From positions 2,592,485 through 2,656,484 of the forward strand of contig NC_134027.1 in assembly GCF_964204645.1 (NCBI RefSeq): a DNA stretch of 64,000 nt. Reading direction: 5' to 3'. Positions 12,001 to 24,000 of this stretch are shown in pieces. The notes below the pieces were generated by a model that worked only from the letters and a program-made list of their open reading frames with translations, was not told where the DNA came from and did no database searches. The stretch's first letter is position 1; each line of letters opens with the position of its first letter. This stretch comes from Tubulanus polymorphus (Eukaryota > Nemertea > Palaeonemertea > Tubulaniformes > Tubulanidae). A program made the position numbers and the translations under genes.

Positions 12001-14228
12001 AGCAGTGATTTCGTTAATGTTCTTATTCTCTTCCTGTTTATCACTATTCTGAAAGTCAGCCGGTTGTTTCTGATCGTTGTCACCGGACATGTTACTAATA
12101 ATATCACTCGTCGCCAGGTTCGTCATCGTCGTACGTGACGAAGCGCCATCTTTCTTTTTAAACAGCGACGCCCACGAGAACGACGCGATTGAACTCGATT
12201 TCGGTTTCTCGATATTCACGTATTCAACATCGTTCGTAGATTCCTCGGTGTAATTAGTCCGAAGCGAAGCGGTGTCTTCGGATATATTTACAATTTCACC
12301 GACCGCAGGAGAAGCAGCAGCAGCAGGAGCAGCAGCAGCAGCATCGGGGAATACTGTTAATACAGTAGTGCAGTCATCAGTGTTTAATACGTCGGGACAA
12401 CTGGAATCAGTATTTACAATATCTATACAATTAACATCGATATTTGCTACATCGTTATCTTGTAAGAATTCTATTGTTAAACCGTTCGTTCTGTCGATAT
12501 CGCAATCTTCAACTGCTCCGATTATATTTCGCGTTGTCGTATCACAGTTAATTCTATTGTCATTGTTTATCGCGCGATTATTTTCTCCGACGTCTGGTTG
12601 AAGAACCACGATATCTTTATCCACAGTCGCTTTATCGTAATTATACAAACCGACCGGTTTGCTCAAATCCAGACCCTCGATTCGCCCTAGATCTGAACCT
12701 CGCGCCGTTTTGAACGAATGGTCATTTTCGACGAATAACTTTTCGTTATTAGTTCGAATATCGACACTGTCAGGGGGGGATGTACGAATATCGACGCAGT
12801 CAGGGGGAGATGTACGAAATTCCGTATGATTCGGAATAATGCATTGCGATTGCGAAATTGCGCCGCGTTCATTAATCAAAACATTCGCGCAATATTTGCT
12901 AGTTACACCGTTATCGCTAACGAGCGTTTCCGATGTAGGATTGTTGTAAACAGCGTCATAGTAACCGGGTGGTCGCTTTTTTTTATTCCGTCTTTCGTAC
13001 GGTTTACGATCGTTTGAAAGTCGACGCTCACCGGACAAGGAATATTCCGAGGCATCGGGTTTTTTATTTTCTAATTCGAGCGGTTTTTCATTATTATACC
13101 ACACTAGCTCTCCCCCGGCTGAAGAGGCACACGCTTTCTCTCCTCCAACTGAAAAGGAAGACACCTCCATTCCCCTGACTGAGGAGGCACACGCTTCCTC
13201 TCTCCCTGCCAAGGAACACGCCTGTCCCGCGGCTGATGAGGAACAGGTTGCTGATGAAACAATGTCACATTCCATGTCGATAACTACAGGTGAATCTCTT
13301 TGCGAAATACCGCTGGTTGCAGTGGTCACATGACTAACGACACTCTGCTGTATACGAACTCCAGCGAAACTCTCCGCTATTTCTGTAATTCGATCGACTC
13401 CAAAACTTAAACGAAATTCTTCCTCAGACCACGGAAACTGTAAATAGACAAGTCACTATTACAATCATCAGCATAAAAAATCTGGGTGGCCAATTTTTTA
13501 CTTGCTTTTCCCCTGACTATTTATTCCCTGACATATCTGTAAAACCGTTTTTATCTAAAATGGCTTTAAGTGAAATTACATAATTACAGATTACATAAAT
13601 AAATTGCAAGTAAATCAGTCTCATCAATTCACAGGAACAACTAGAGAAGGCTTCAGCAGTGAAATGGGGAATAGGGTTAGGGGTACATTTCATTCTTATC
13701 TTTCATATATCACGTAGATAATACAAACCTCAGGTCCATTTGGAGGCTGTGCCTCCTTCGGTCTCAATAGTATAGTTTTAACGCGCTGATTCTCTTCAGG
13801 GGTGAGACCACTGAAGTCACCAAATGACAGGCCCTAAAAATTAAAGTCAGAAGCCCAGATCATATATTTGGTTTTCATTTTCTTAAGAAGATACAGGAGC
13901 TGATCAAATCGATTGTTGAAAAACACAAGTTCAATCCATGAAGTAAAACCAAAATTTCCTATTTCTTTAAAGAATAACGTTGGCATTGCAATTATAAGTA
14001 TAAGTTTATTTATTGGCAAAATTATCGAATACGAATACGAATCTTAAATAAAATGTGCCGCCATCTAGCGGTAGTAGAGATGATTTGCAGAATCTGGTGC
14101 AAGGTTCGGCGGCTATTTTATCGTATGTAACGCGTAAATAACCATGGCAATAGATCAATTCGATGCCCAGATATGTGGACTCGTCATAAAACATGAGAAA
14201 TCTAAATTACCGTGAAGGAGAAATCCAT
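9094..14228 (-). CDS. USP10: Ubiquitin carboxyl-terminal hydrolase 10
   Basis: Twelve coding exons: 14211-14228, 13729-13833, 11985-13437, 11597-11688, 11383-11492, 11255-11307, 11064-11170, 10873-10981, 10517-10635, 9955-10318, 9648-9713 and 9094-9287 (2,790 nt, about 929 aa; human has 798). The six-codon first exon leads into FGDF at residues 10-13, the G3BP-binding motif of USP10. The long third exon is low-complexity and holds KKKRPPGYY and SWASLF, both typical of USP10, plus Ala-rich and tandem repeats. The USP domain follows: RGNWCYVNA with catalytic Cys near 552, GKQEDAEEF, the [12 protein letters not shown] linker, [26 protein letters not shown] with catalytic His near 878, and WVHIDD with the Asp near 895. 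The product is a cysteine protease removing ubiquitin; in vertebrates it acts on p53 and on stalled ribosomes and suppresses stress granules. Exon phases are consistent throughout, and the protein runs to the family C-terminus ([11 protein letters not shown]). Confidence 0.94.
9349..9620. repeat. GGTGGCCA-type intronic repeat (USP10 intron)
   Basis: The left end AGGGTGGCCATGACTTTT and the right end GTAAAGTGGCCGGTTCCCT are imperfect inverted repeats. The interior is rich in TTCCCTGATTTTT motifs. Shorter related fragments occur at 10425-10480 (GGCTGGCCACTT) and 13480-13545 (GGGTGGCCAATTT), all in USP10 introns. Non-coding. Confidence 0.45.
12296..12345. repeat. GCA-rich repeat encoding Ala tract in USP10
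   Basis: GCAGCAGCAGCAGGAGCAGC-type repeat within the third USP10 coding exon. On the coding strand it gives an alanine-rich run, [13 protein letters not shown]. Confidence 0.8.
12758..12825. repeat. 33-bp tandem repeat in USP10 exon 3
   Basis: Two nearly identical units and a partial third encode consecutive copies of [11 protein letters not shown] on the minus strand. It is an in-frame expansion in the disordered N-terminal part of USP10. Confidence 0.75.
13105..13245. repeat. Degenerate ~40-bp tandem repeats in USP10 exon 3
   Basis: Units around GAGGCACACGCTT(T/C)CTCTC recur about every 40 bp. They are read on the minus strand as repeated [10 protein letters not shown] / [10 protein letters not shown]-like blocks in the disordered N-terminal region. 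Confidence 0.6.
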
Positions 14229-15051
14229 GATTTAGATTTTAGATAACATCATGCCCGCCGACAAACATATTCGTAGGTGAAGGAAGTGGATTTTGACGCA
14301 TGCGCAGATCCCATGTCGGGCACCGGTTTCGGAAATGTTCCACTTGAACTTGAAGTTTAATTTTATTGCTCCATATAATATACAAGTTACATAGGAAATG
14401 ACATGCAATAAAATATTAACATCAAAACACAGGAAAAACAGTACAAAAGTGGACGTACATTTAATAACATAGGAATAGAAAATATTTGCAGATAAAATGT
14501 GTAATCCACTTATTCTGTGACTGTATGTAGTGCAATTTGGGTACCGCTGGAAGGAAGTTTAAAAGTCTAAAAGATGATTTATCTGGACTGCACAACTCTA
14601 CTGATTCGATTTAGACCTATTTGAGCTATGCACACTCAGAATTAAGCGAAATATCCCAAAAAGATCGTGGACAATCAAAAATAAATTTCACAAATTTCAC
14701 AGATACACAATTTCAAAAACATTGTTGGCTATTTTTATTTTCCATACATATTCCATTAATTCATATCACAATTTAATGGGAGATCCTGTAAGGAATAAGA
14801 GAGAGAAAAGTGCAAGAGGAAATTAAAAAAATAAACGATGTTCCGTAAATAGGACTCGAACCCCGGCCGGAGTTGCGACTCACACACGACCTTGAATTGC
14901 CATAGCAACGAGCTGTTTAAACATGGCGGCGCCCGTGATAAACTTGAAATGATTATTTTTTAGTTGAAAATTATCACTTATCTGATAGAAAGGAACTGCA
15001 CATGAATATTCTCATATCACTTTCTAATAAATCACGCTCTGAAGCATCATT
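14229..15051. promoter_or_regulatory. Shared upstream region between USP10 (-) and CFAP54 (+)
   Basis: 823 bp separate the two divergent start codons, so both promoters and 5' UTRs must lie here or overlap the neighbouring gene. I see no TATA box that can be assigned with confidence. The short segment at 14862-14885 (GGACTCGAACCCCGG) resembles a tRNA B box on the minus strand, but the rest of a tRNA is absent. Bidirectional promoter function is inference from spacing. Confidence 0.5.
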
Positions 15052-18000
15052 ATGGCGACTATTTTAAGAGGAGCAGCCGCAAATGTCATCAATAAAGGGC
15101 CTCCGAGTTCGTTTTATGACAGTCCCGGAAAACCAAACCCTGTATTTCAGGCTCTAGATCAAGAAATCAAATCATACAATGCTTATATGAAGAAACGGTC
15201 ATTACAGGGTTACATACCTCAACAAGATGAAGCTCACTCGCGGCCGTATGTATAAATCTGCAGCCTACCACTAACTACTATTTCATTCACATGTCACGTA
15301 TTCAAATCAATCATTTAGACTATTAGAATTATTCAGTTCAGAAAAGCAAGATGATAGTAAGCCTATGACTATAAATAATGTTGTGATTGTTTGTAGGGCT
15401 GATACTTTATTTGATTTATGGAACAAGTATGAACCTAGATTGCCTTCACTTTATTATGAAGAAAAGCTATTGGAAATGGGTGATAACCTTGTCGCTCTAA
15501 AGGTAGAGTCAATTTAAGTTTCTGAAACTGCCATACTTATGCCACTATTGATTTTTAGAACTTTCTGCGGTTTCAATTTAGTGGAGCTAAGTGCGATCTC
15601 CCTATTTCTACCACGGTGTAATACATAAGGTATAAGTCTCTATTTTTTGAAATTCATAGACATATCATGCTGTTTTAGGAATATAATCTAGCGTTGTGGC
15701 AATGTTACGTTCGTTATCTGAAACGTTTCGGTGATGTGAATGTAGAGGAGATTGTCGATGTGGAAAAGTTCAAAGAAACGTATTTTCCCGATGGCTTTGA
15801 AATGGAAAATGCTGGATTGACTGTGAGTAATAAATATCAGGTTTCAGATATAACAATGATTTTCACTTAAAACATAATCATTTATATGACAATTTGATTT
15901 TCCAGTTTCGAGCGTTGATGGGTAAAAGTATTTGTCAGTATCAAGTGATTCGTTTGTCCGATCCTAAACTACAGAATAAAGAATCTATTGATGATAGCAT
16001 TCGGTTGTTATCCTTCCTACGTCTGGTAACACAGGTCGTTTTGCCTCAGGAGAAACTTTGTTGGCTTGTCTTCAACGGTACAAATCTTCCCTTCTTTGTC
16101 TATTGCGAATGTCTGTAAAAATATCAAGTCAATTTGATTTTTTAATCTAATTTCAGGAACTGTCCATATCTATAGCGTTTCCAGGCATCTCATGTCTTTA
16201 GGTCATTCATCTAAAGTGAGTATTGCTCTGGGCCCAGTTTCACGAAAAAGTTTAAGCCTAAAACGGTTAAGTTTGAATTGTTGTCCTCATTGAAAATGTG
16301 AAGTAACTAATAGCGATTACAACAAAAATTCCAGTTTAACTTTTTTGTGAAACTGGGCCCTGATCCATTTCTCATTAGCTCATTTCTGATGTGTTATAGT
16401 GAATACATCATTTCTGTAGGTACTTGAGTATCTGTTATGGGCTTGTATGTGTATGGAAACTTCAGTTCCGTTGTTAGCTGTTCACTATCTGCAGTGGCGT
16501 TCTACCCTCTATACAGCTGTATGTCAATGCTACTTTGACTGTAAACAAGGCCAGCATGCTGAGGTAAGAATGAATTTTACAGATTTTCATGAATTTATAA
16601 ACAAAACAAGAAATTACTCTACATGGAATTTCTCATTCAGGCTTTCGCTCGTCGCGGATTATCGAAGATAAATGAGCTCAGTCAATTAGAATGTGTCAGC
16701 AGTTCAAAGGAAGATGTTAATACTGAGCTCAGCTTTCGACAAGCTACAATCAGGGTAAGGGGCTGAATGTAACCATATCATGATTATCAAGTACTTTGAA
16801 AATACTCATATAAAATACTAATATGAAATTCTTGTCATTATTCTCGTACAGATGGCGGTTATGATGTTCAAGAGATCCGCTTTTGAAACCAGGAAAAAAC
16901 CGAAGGGTATACTCCGTCCAAAACAACGAGCTAACTTAAAGGATGCACAGGGTGTAAGTAACAGTAAAAACCACAGTTTTATCCGGCACATTATTCACTC
17001 ATTGCTGCTAGTGTTACTGTAAATGAATGAATATTCCAGGGTCAGGGTACTCATAGAGATTGGAGAGTGAGTAATGCCTGGTGTTGTCTGCTATTGGATT
17101 CATGATGTGCTTCGTTTTTATCTCTGTTTTCAGTGTCCTTCTATTTTAAATGTCTGATCGCATTCATTTGCACTTATTTCAGGGTTTTGAGAGTTAAAAA
17201 GAAATAATTAAATTTTCGAATCGTTGTAATGTTATTGTATTATGTACACAGTTACCCTGGCCGCGAACCCCCAGTGAGAAAATGTTGGCAGAAATGTTTG
17301 AAGGAAGCGCGTCACAGTTTCTGTGTATAATTGAAACGCTAACGGACAGCAATCGTAGAACACTAGTAACATCACCTCCGGCTCCTGACAGTGAAGTCGA
17401 AATTCTCGATGTTTTTGCCGAATTATTTCTGGCTGCTCAAGAAATCCTCGCTGGTTCGTGTTCATCAAACACAGGGTTCTCCTCGCAGATCAGGAAAATC
17501 ATGGATTCCTGATTTATTTTTTCCTTCAGGGAATTCTGATTTTTTCTTGAAAGTCAGGGAATTTGAACTTTTTTTGTCTCGTTATTCTTGCTCGTGATGA
17601 GTGGCACAGGGAATTTTTGGCTATGGGTCTGGGAAATATTGGATATCCTGATCTGTAAGAACCCGGTAAACATCTCCATTGGAAATGTTTGTTTGCTTCG
17701 ATATGATTTTTTGATAATGTTCACTTTTCATTAAAGGCGGAGGAGGTAATACTCAACAGACAGTGATACAGCAGGGCAATTCGATCAATACAAATCGTTT
17801 ATCTGCAGTTATAGAAGGAAGGAGTTTAATTCAAATGGCCACGCAAGGTGAAGATGGAGTTCCGATCGGTGCTGTTGTCAAACTGATCAAGTTAGCTTAT
17901 TGCTATGAGCATTGGGAGCTGTATGATGTAATTATTGATCCCGTTCTGTATCAACTGAAGGTACGTTGTCGTCCGTAAAAACTACCGATTGTGGTCATAA

Positions 18001-21000
18001 TCATCGTAGCGTATTAAAGTCTGGCCTTTTTTTCGCCCTTTTACTAGGAAATTGGAGAGGAGAAATATGGACCGGATATCAAAGCTTTAGAGTTAATCCT
18101 CGCCATGGAGAAAGTGAATCCGAATCGTAAACATTGTAAACGAATCGTTCAAGATGATTCGAATTTTGTGGAAAAAGAACCGAAGACAGCAGGAATAGAA
18201 TCGTATGAGAAAGATGACAAACAAGGTACCTACAGGGGCGGAGCTAGGGGGTAAATCTGAGGGTCTTCTCAGAATTCTAGGGGCATATCTCAAAGAAAAG
18301 GGCAACATACTGTTGACACTGCTTCCCGCTGATAAATTTTGAGATTCCAGCAGTGATTTGAAGCCATTTACAGAACTAAAAAGTTAGAAAAAGATAACCT
18401 CCACCCTTCACCCGGCTCATGCCCCCGACTAAAAACTCATCGATGTATAGTATAAGACAAATAATTTTTTTCAGAAAAACTTTAAAAAAAATGTTTGCAG
18501 GCAAAATTGTTTGAGGGCACTTAAAAATTTTGGGGGTCCTCCAGAAGACCTGTAAGAACCCCTCGATCCGCGCCTGACCTATTGTATAAACAAACTGCAT
18601 TCATATGGATGAGGAAGATATCTATACATTTATATCTATAACTGTTAGGGAGTATCAAGTCTCAACCACTGGGAGATGACCTTTTGAATCTGGGAGAAGT
18701 TCTGCTGTCTATCACCAATGGTCCGTACTCACAGGAATTGATCGACATGGATATGATGATGGATGCTGTGCTATTTTTGTGGAATAAATGCAAGGCAGTT
18801 TTCCAGAAATATCAAACCGGATCCATTGATAATACGCGCTTCTTGCAACGCATGGAAAATCCATCCAAGGTATGAATATGACTATAGATTGTGGTCGAAT
18901 AGAGGTAAATACAGGTCAGTTATTTGTATTTCATTTGATTCCAGTGGGTGTCAATTTTACACACCGTCCATCAAGTTTTGGGTTGGTGTGAGATGAATAT
19001 CATTGATCCAGCATTGACGGCTGAAGTAGCGCTTCGTTTAGCATTAGTTATTGAAAGTTCTGCTCTTGATAAAGGAAAGAAAAAAGGACGGAGAACAGTT
19101 CCAGAAGTTGACTTTGAAGAGGGTGAGGAAATATTTCGGTCTTATCTTAAATGCAAAAACCGTTGATTAGAATATGCTACAAAACAATGTCATCATTTCA
19201 GAATGGCCTGTACTCTCAGATGTGAACAAAATATAAGATTAAAACTCACCTATACAAATTTAAAAGATTAGAAACGAAATTTATTTATCTAGAATTTAAA
19301 TCATAATTTAAAAACCACAACGTTTTGGAATCTCTTTAGAGACCATTATCACCTTGATGAATAAATTTCGTTTTCAAATTATTCTCTAATCTCCTTTAAT
19401 TTGTATGAGTTTTAATCTTAATGTTATAATTTTCCTACAGATACAGCTCGTGATGCTGCGGCGAGTATTTCAGGTCAAAACATCAACATTACAATTCTAA
19501 ATCGCACTGAACTGGAATTATTAGTCGAAGCTCGTGATATATTGGAGTTAGGACTCTTTAATGTTTCAATCGCACGAGAAGCTACTGCTCTTACTGATGG
19601 TAAATCTATTGCGGATATTGAATGGGTTCAGGTAAGTTTGAATATTCGACGTTGAATAGTATGAATCATTTGGCAGGGAGTATTCGTTAATAATTTGTAC
19701 AATGTACTTTGTTTTACAGGATTTAAATGCTGATTTATTCAAACCAATGACCGATGACGACGAATCGCACGAAAACTTAGATAATTTAGATTTAGCTGCT
19801 CAGAATGAGAGATTGAAACAATCTGACGCAACAGCTGTCTGGAACACAGTCAAAGATTTACACCTGGAACTAATATTCATCTATCACAGAGTCTGCCTGA
19901 AACTCTCACAGCTAGGGGAAGGTATTTCTTTGCAACCACAATTTTATTACAATGTATTTCTTGGTTTTTTTTTCAATATCCAAATATCTTTTTACAGATT
20001 CTAATTCGAAGAAACACACTCAATTAAAGAGACGCAAGAGACCGCAGGTAAGGACAATCTTATGACATGAATGTAGCACCTTTATCTTGAAATGTTCATA
20101 TTTAATTTGTTATTTGTGCTTTCTAGGATTATCCGATTGTATCATTTGATGAGCTGGTTTTACAGTGTAACAAAAGTTTGATATCTAAAGCATTGCTGAA
20201 TATGCAGAGAGCTTTGATGTTAGGAAGTGATAAAAATGTAACCAAAGAACAATCAGCTCTTCTCGGGGTGAGTCCTATTCATTAGGTTAATTAATGTATG
20301 ATTGTATTTTGATTCATTAGCTAATTATTGCTATTATAATAAAAGGATGCGTTGAATATGATCGTGAAAACTGAAACCAGTGAACGGAATTTATACATCG
20401 AGAATATGATCGACATCGACAAAAAGTTGGATCCGAAATCGAAGGTACCACCGTCTCCGATTCTACTGTCGAGAACTGATACAAAGATGGTATTTAAACC
20501 CGGACCGTTTGAACCGGTCAATCAGAAGGTATGTCGATTCACTTTTTCACCTGATATTCGAAGTCTATCTATATTCTGCTAATCGAATGAATTGATACTT
20601 GCAGGTGGCTTGGTATCGTCTATTTGGAAGACCGTCGCGTGGTAGCAATATTAAAGTCAGACTGAATGATTATTTCTTGCCCGGGACTGGCCAACAGGTG
20701 CGACAATTTCACATCAAATAAAAGTGAATCCCGATATCTTTGTTTGTTTCTACGTCATGATATGCGATGTTTATTTATAATTTTAGATACCCTCATTCCG
20801 ATGTGAATTGTCTGTTTCTGGTCTACAACCCGGAGAGCAGTATGTGTTTGCAGTCGCTGCTTACACGGCTGAGGGTAAACTGATCGGAGAATCTATCGGT
20901 GAAACTAGTAAACCGATCCTAGCATCGCATCCTCTACCAGTTCTTATGACTTGGGCTTATTTAAGTCAGGTGAGTGCCGTGAACGCAAACTGAATGAGAA

Positions 21001-24000
21001 AGGGTCCTACGATTCCTTAAAAACTCCTTCTGAATGGAAAATGCTTTTGAAACTCCTTAAATTTGTACTGATTTAGGAGGAGTCTACTATAATTGGGATA
21101 TGAAAGTGATGCAATTTTCTCCTATAAAACACCTTGAAAACTCCTTATATCCAGGAATTGGCTGATCTGTAAGGACCCTGCGATAAATCTTCGGTAGAGA
21201 GTTGAAATATTCATATTGTTGATAATAATGTTTGCAGGTTGGATATCAAGTAGGTTGTAATGATATTGCGCAGAGAGCGTGTGAAGTATTGTGGAATCAT
21301 TTTGTCGGTGTACGCCCTCCACCTGATGCAGATATATACATCACCAGTAAAGACGTCGATACTAGTTTGACTTTGTATAAACTGAATAAACGCGTAATCA
21401 GTTTAGCTTCACCGGTTTTATTGAGACAGTTTCTCACCAGTATATTCATTAATGTTGATATTGATGTCAGACAAGGACTGCTATTCTGCGACACACTTTG
21501 CGACCAGGGACCGCTACACAACGGTCAGGTATGTGTGTACATCATGTATACGATAGCTAGGATACTGTTCAGCTCTCTTATTACATTTAGATGTTCTATT
21601 ATTGTTTGTAGATGTCCAGATTGAGAGAATGTGAAAGAATGTTAGTAGCGATAGAATTAGCTGGCTGGTTGAACGAGGCAAACTTGGCCTTACAAGCTAT
21701 TGTACAATGTTATGGCCTGACAGCTCCACTAATTCAGTTCAAGATTCCATCACTAGCTGTGATTCAGGTAGATCAAGGAAAATGTTCAGGAATACATAAC
21801 AAAACATTACATCGATATAACGTGGCTATAAACTATTGTTCGTTGATGATTTTAGATATTGCAATACTGTCTCGCTGTGTTATTGGAGATTCCCGTAGCG
21901 CTACGTCAAAGACGTCAGGCCAGTATATCTGAGAGTTTGCATCATATGACTGCCTGTATGACCTACCATATGGCAAAGGTAAGAAGGCTGATACGTACAT
22001 GTATGCTAAATTAGTAAATGGTGCCAATATTTCATGCGTTTTGGATGATTACAGGTTTTGAGGACCTGGGGACAGAGGCAGCTAGCGAATCATATGAATG
22101 ACAATGGACGTCGTTTACTTGCCATCGAGTCTACGGATTCTTCGCCTCAGAAACAGAGTGTAAGTATTGGTGGTAGTCTGAAACAGCGACGAGCCAGTAA
22201 AATACCACCGATTGCCACTGCAGAGTCAAATACTGAGGATAAACCATCAGATCAATTAGAAGAGTCTGTAAGTCTATGAATTGAATTGATTAAATGTCTG
22301 GTTGTGGGCGCACCTCGGGTTATGTAAGTTTTAGAGAAGAACTTAGAATAATCTACCTGCAATGTTTGTTATAAGCGCACAAATTGATACTAATCAATGT
22401 CTGTGAATCAATGGTAACTGATGAAGTATACTAACTACATGTAGTTCTAATATCTGCAGTGATGAATCAGCTAATGAAGTAAAGATAAAGAAAGATCTTA
22501 AAAACCATATAATCAATTGTAGAGATTACGCGCTGGTAATTGAATCAGTGACTGGCATGGAAGTTTATTCGTTTTCAGGATAAACCAGTTCAAGCTAATG
22601 CGACACCAGCTGAAGAGAACGCGGAAGAAACTGCCCCTCCGGAGATTGGTGCTTTGACTCTCGCCGGTCTGAAGAAAAGAAAAGGCCGCAATAAGATATT
22701 CGGTGGCAAAGACGATGCCGATGGTCCAAACAATGAGGAACTCAAAGCTCTTGAAGCTCATATATTGAGGCTTTCGAGACAAGGTATAATTGTTTTTTTG
22801 CTGTACAATTCTCAGAGCTGTCCAAAGATTAATCGTTATGTTAATGTGTTTTAGCTCAAAGTGAACATGAATTGATTGGTAATGAAGACCCAAGCATACT
22901 CTACGCCTACATAGCTTATCTTCCCAGTAGAATCGCTTATAAGGAAGGTCAGTCTCATTTCTACGCAAAGTTTATTCAAAATATTCAACACACTACTGAG
23001 TAAAATTGACTATTTTTTCAGTTGTTAAATTCAAGCGCCGAGCTCGCTATATTGAATTCTTTGTGCAAGTAGCTGTGAAAGCCCTAGCTGAAGGTTTAGC
23101 ATCCAGTGCTCTAGACTGGTGTGAAGAGACTGCTCAATGGCTCAATAAGTGAGTAGTAGCATCGATCATATTTTGTGTACACAGGCATCAGTCAACTGCC
23201 TGCCTTCAATATGAAATATCTCTCTACTCAATTTTTAGACGCAATGATCAAATTATTGGACCGAAAGTAGTCATCAACAAACAACCAGGGGCTGTTACAG
23301 TTGGAGCCACCGATGATGCGAAGAAGTATGCTGTAACAATGGTGGAATTCAATAAAGAAAAGGTATGATTTTTACATCCAAATATTTCATTTTTTCTTTT
23401 TAGCTTACCGGGGTAAGTATCATTGCCTCGCCTGAAACAAATACCCCTCGAGCTGCGTTTTATGACATCCTCATAAATTTTACCAAAATATCCGCTAGAA
23501 AGTTTGCTTCCCGTGTTCAAGAATGTCATTTTATCTCCCATTGATTAGAAAACTTTGCCTGTACATCCAAAACGTGAAGTAAGTTGACTGATGAATGTAC
23601 CGTACCTGCATAATCTCATTAATCGATCCATCATATTACCATATAATTCACACACAGTCACAGTCTGATATAACATACACCGCATACGCATTAGATATCC
23701 CGTGAAATCCTTTTGCTTATCATTGCTCTCCCTTGCAACCCTTCTAACTGCAACTAGCTTTCATATAGGACAATTTATTGCAGCCTCAAGGAGACGTCAC
23801 TCCAAAAGCTAAACCATCAAAAACTAAAAATAAACCGAAAAATGCTAAAACAGATCAACATGTCAAGGTAAAATAGTCGTCTGATTTTCCGACGGTTTAT
23901 TGTACTTTACTATTTCTCATGTTGCTTTTATTTTAAATTGGTTGTTGGGAAGTAAATATAGACATAGATAAATAGAGCAATTGTTAAGACTTTTCAATGA

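Noticed and set aside
12272-13178. Plus-strand open frames opposite USP10 exon 3
   Set aside because: Antisense shadows of a long low-complexity coding exon; no family similarity.
14855-14890. tRNA-like B box (GGTTCGAGTCC on the minus strand)
   Set aside because: No A box, anticodon arm or acceptor stem could be paired; at most a decayed SINE tail.
15559-15615. Possible 19-codon cassette exon in CFAP54
   Set aside because: In frame, but the donor is weak (GTGTAA) and the family-like sequence joins 15502 directly to 15679.
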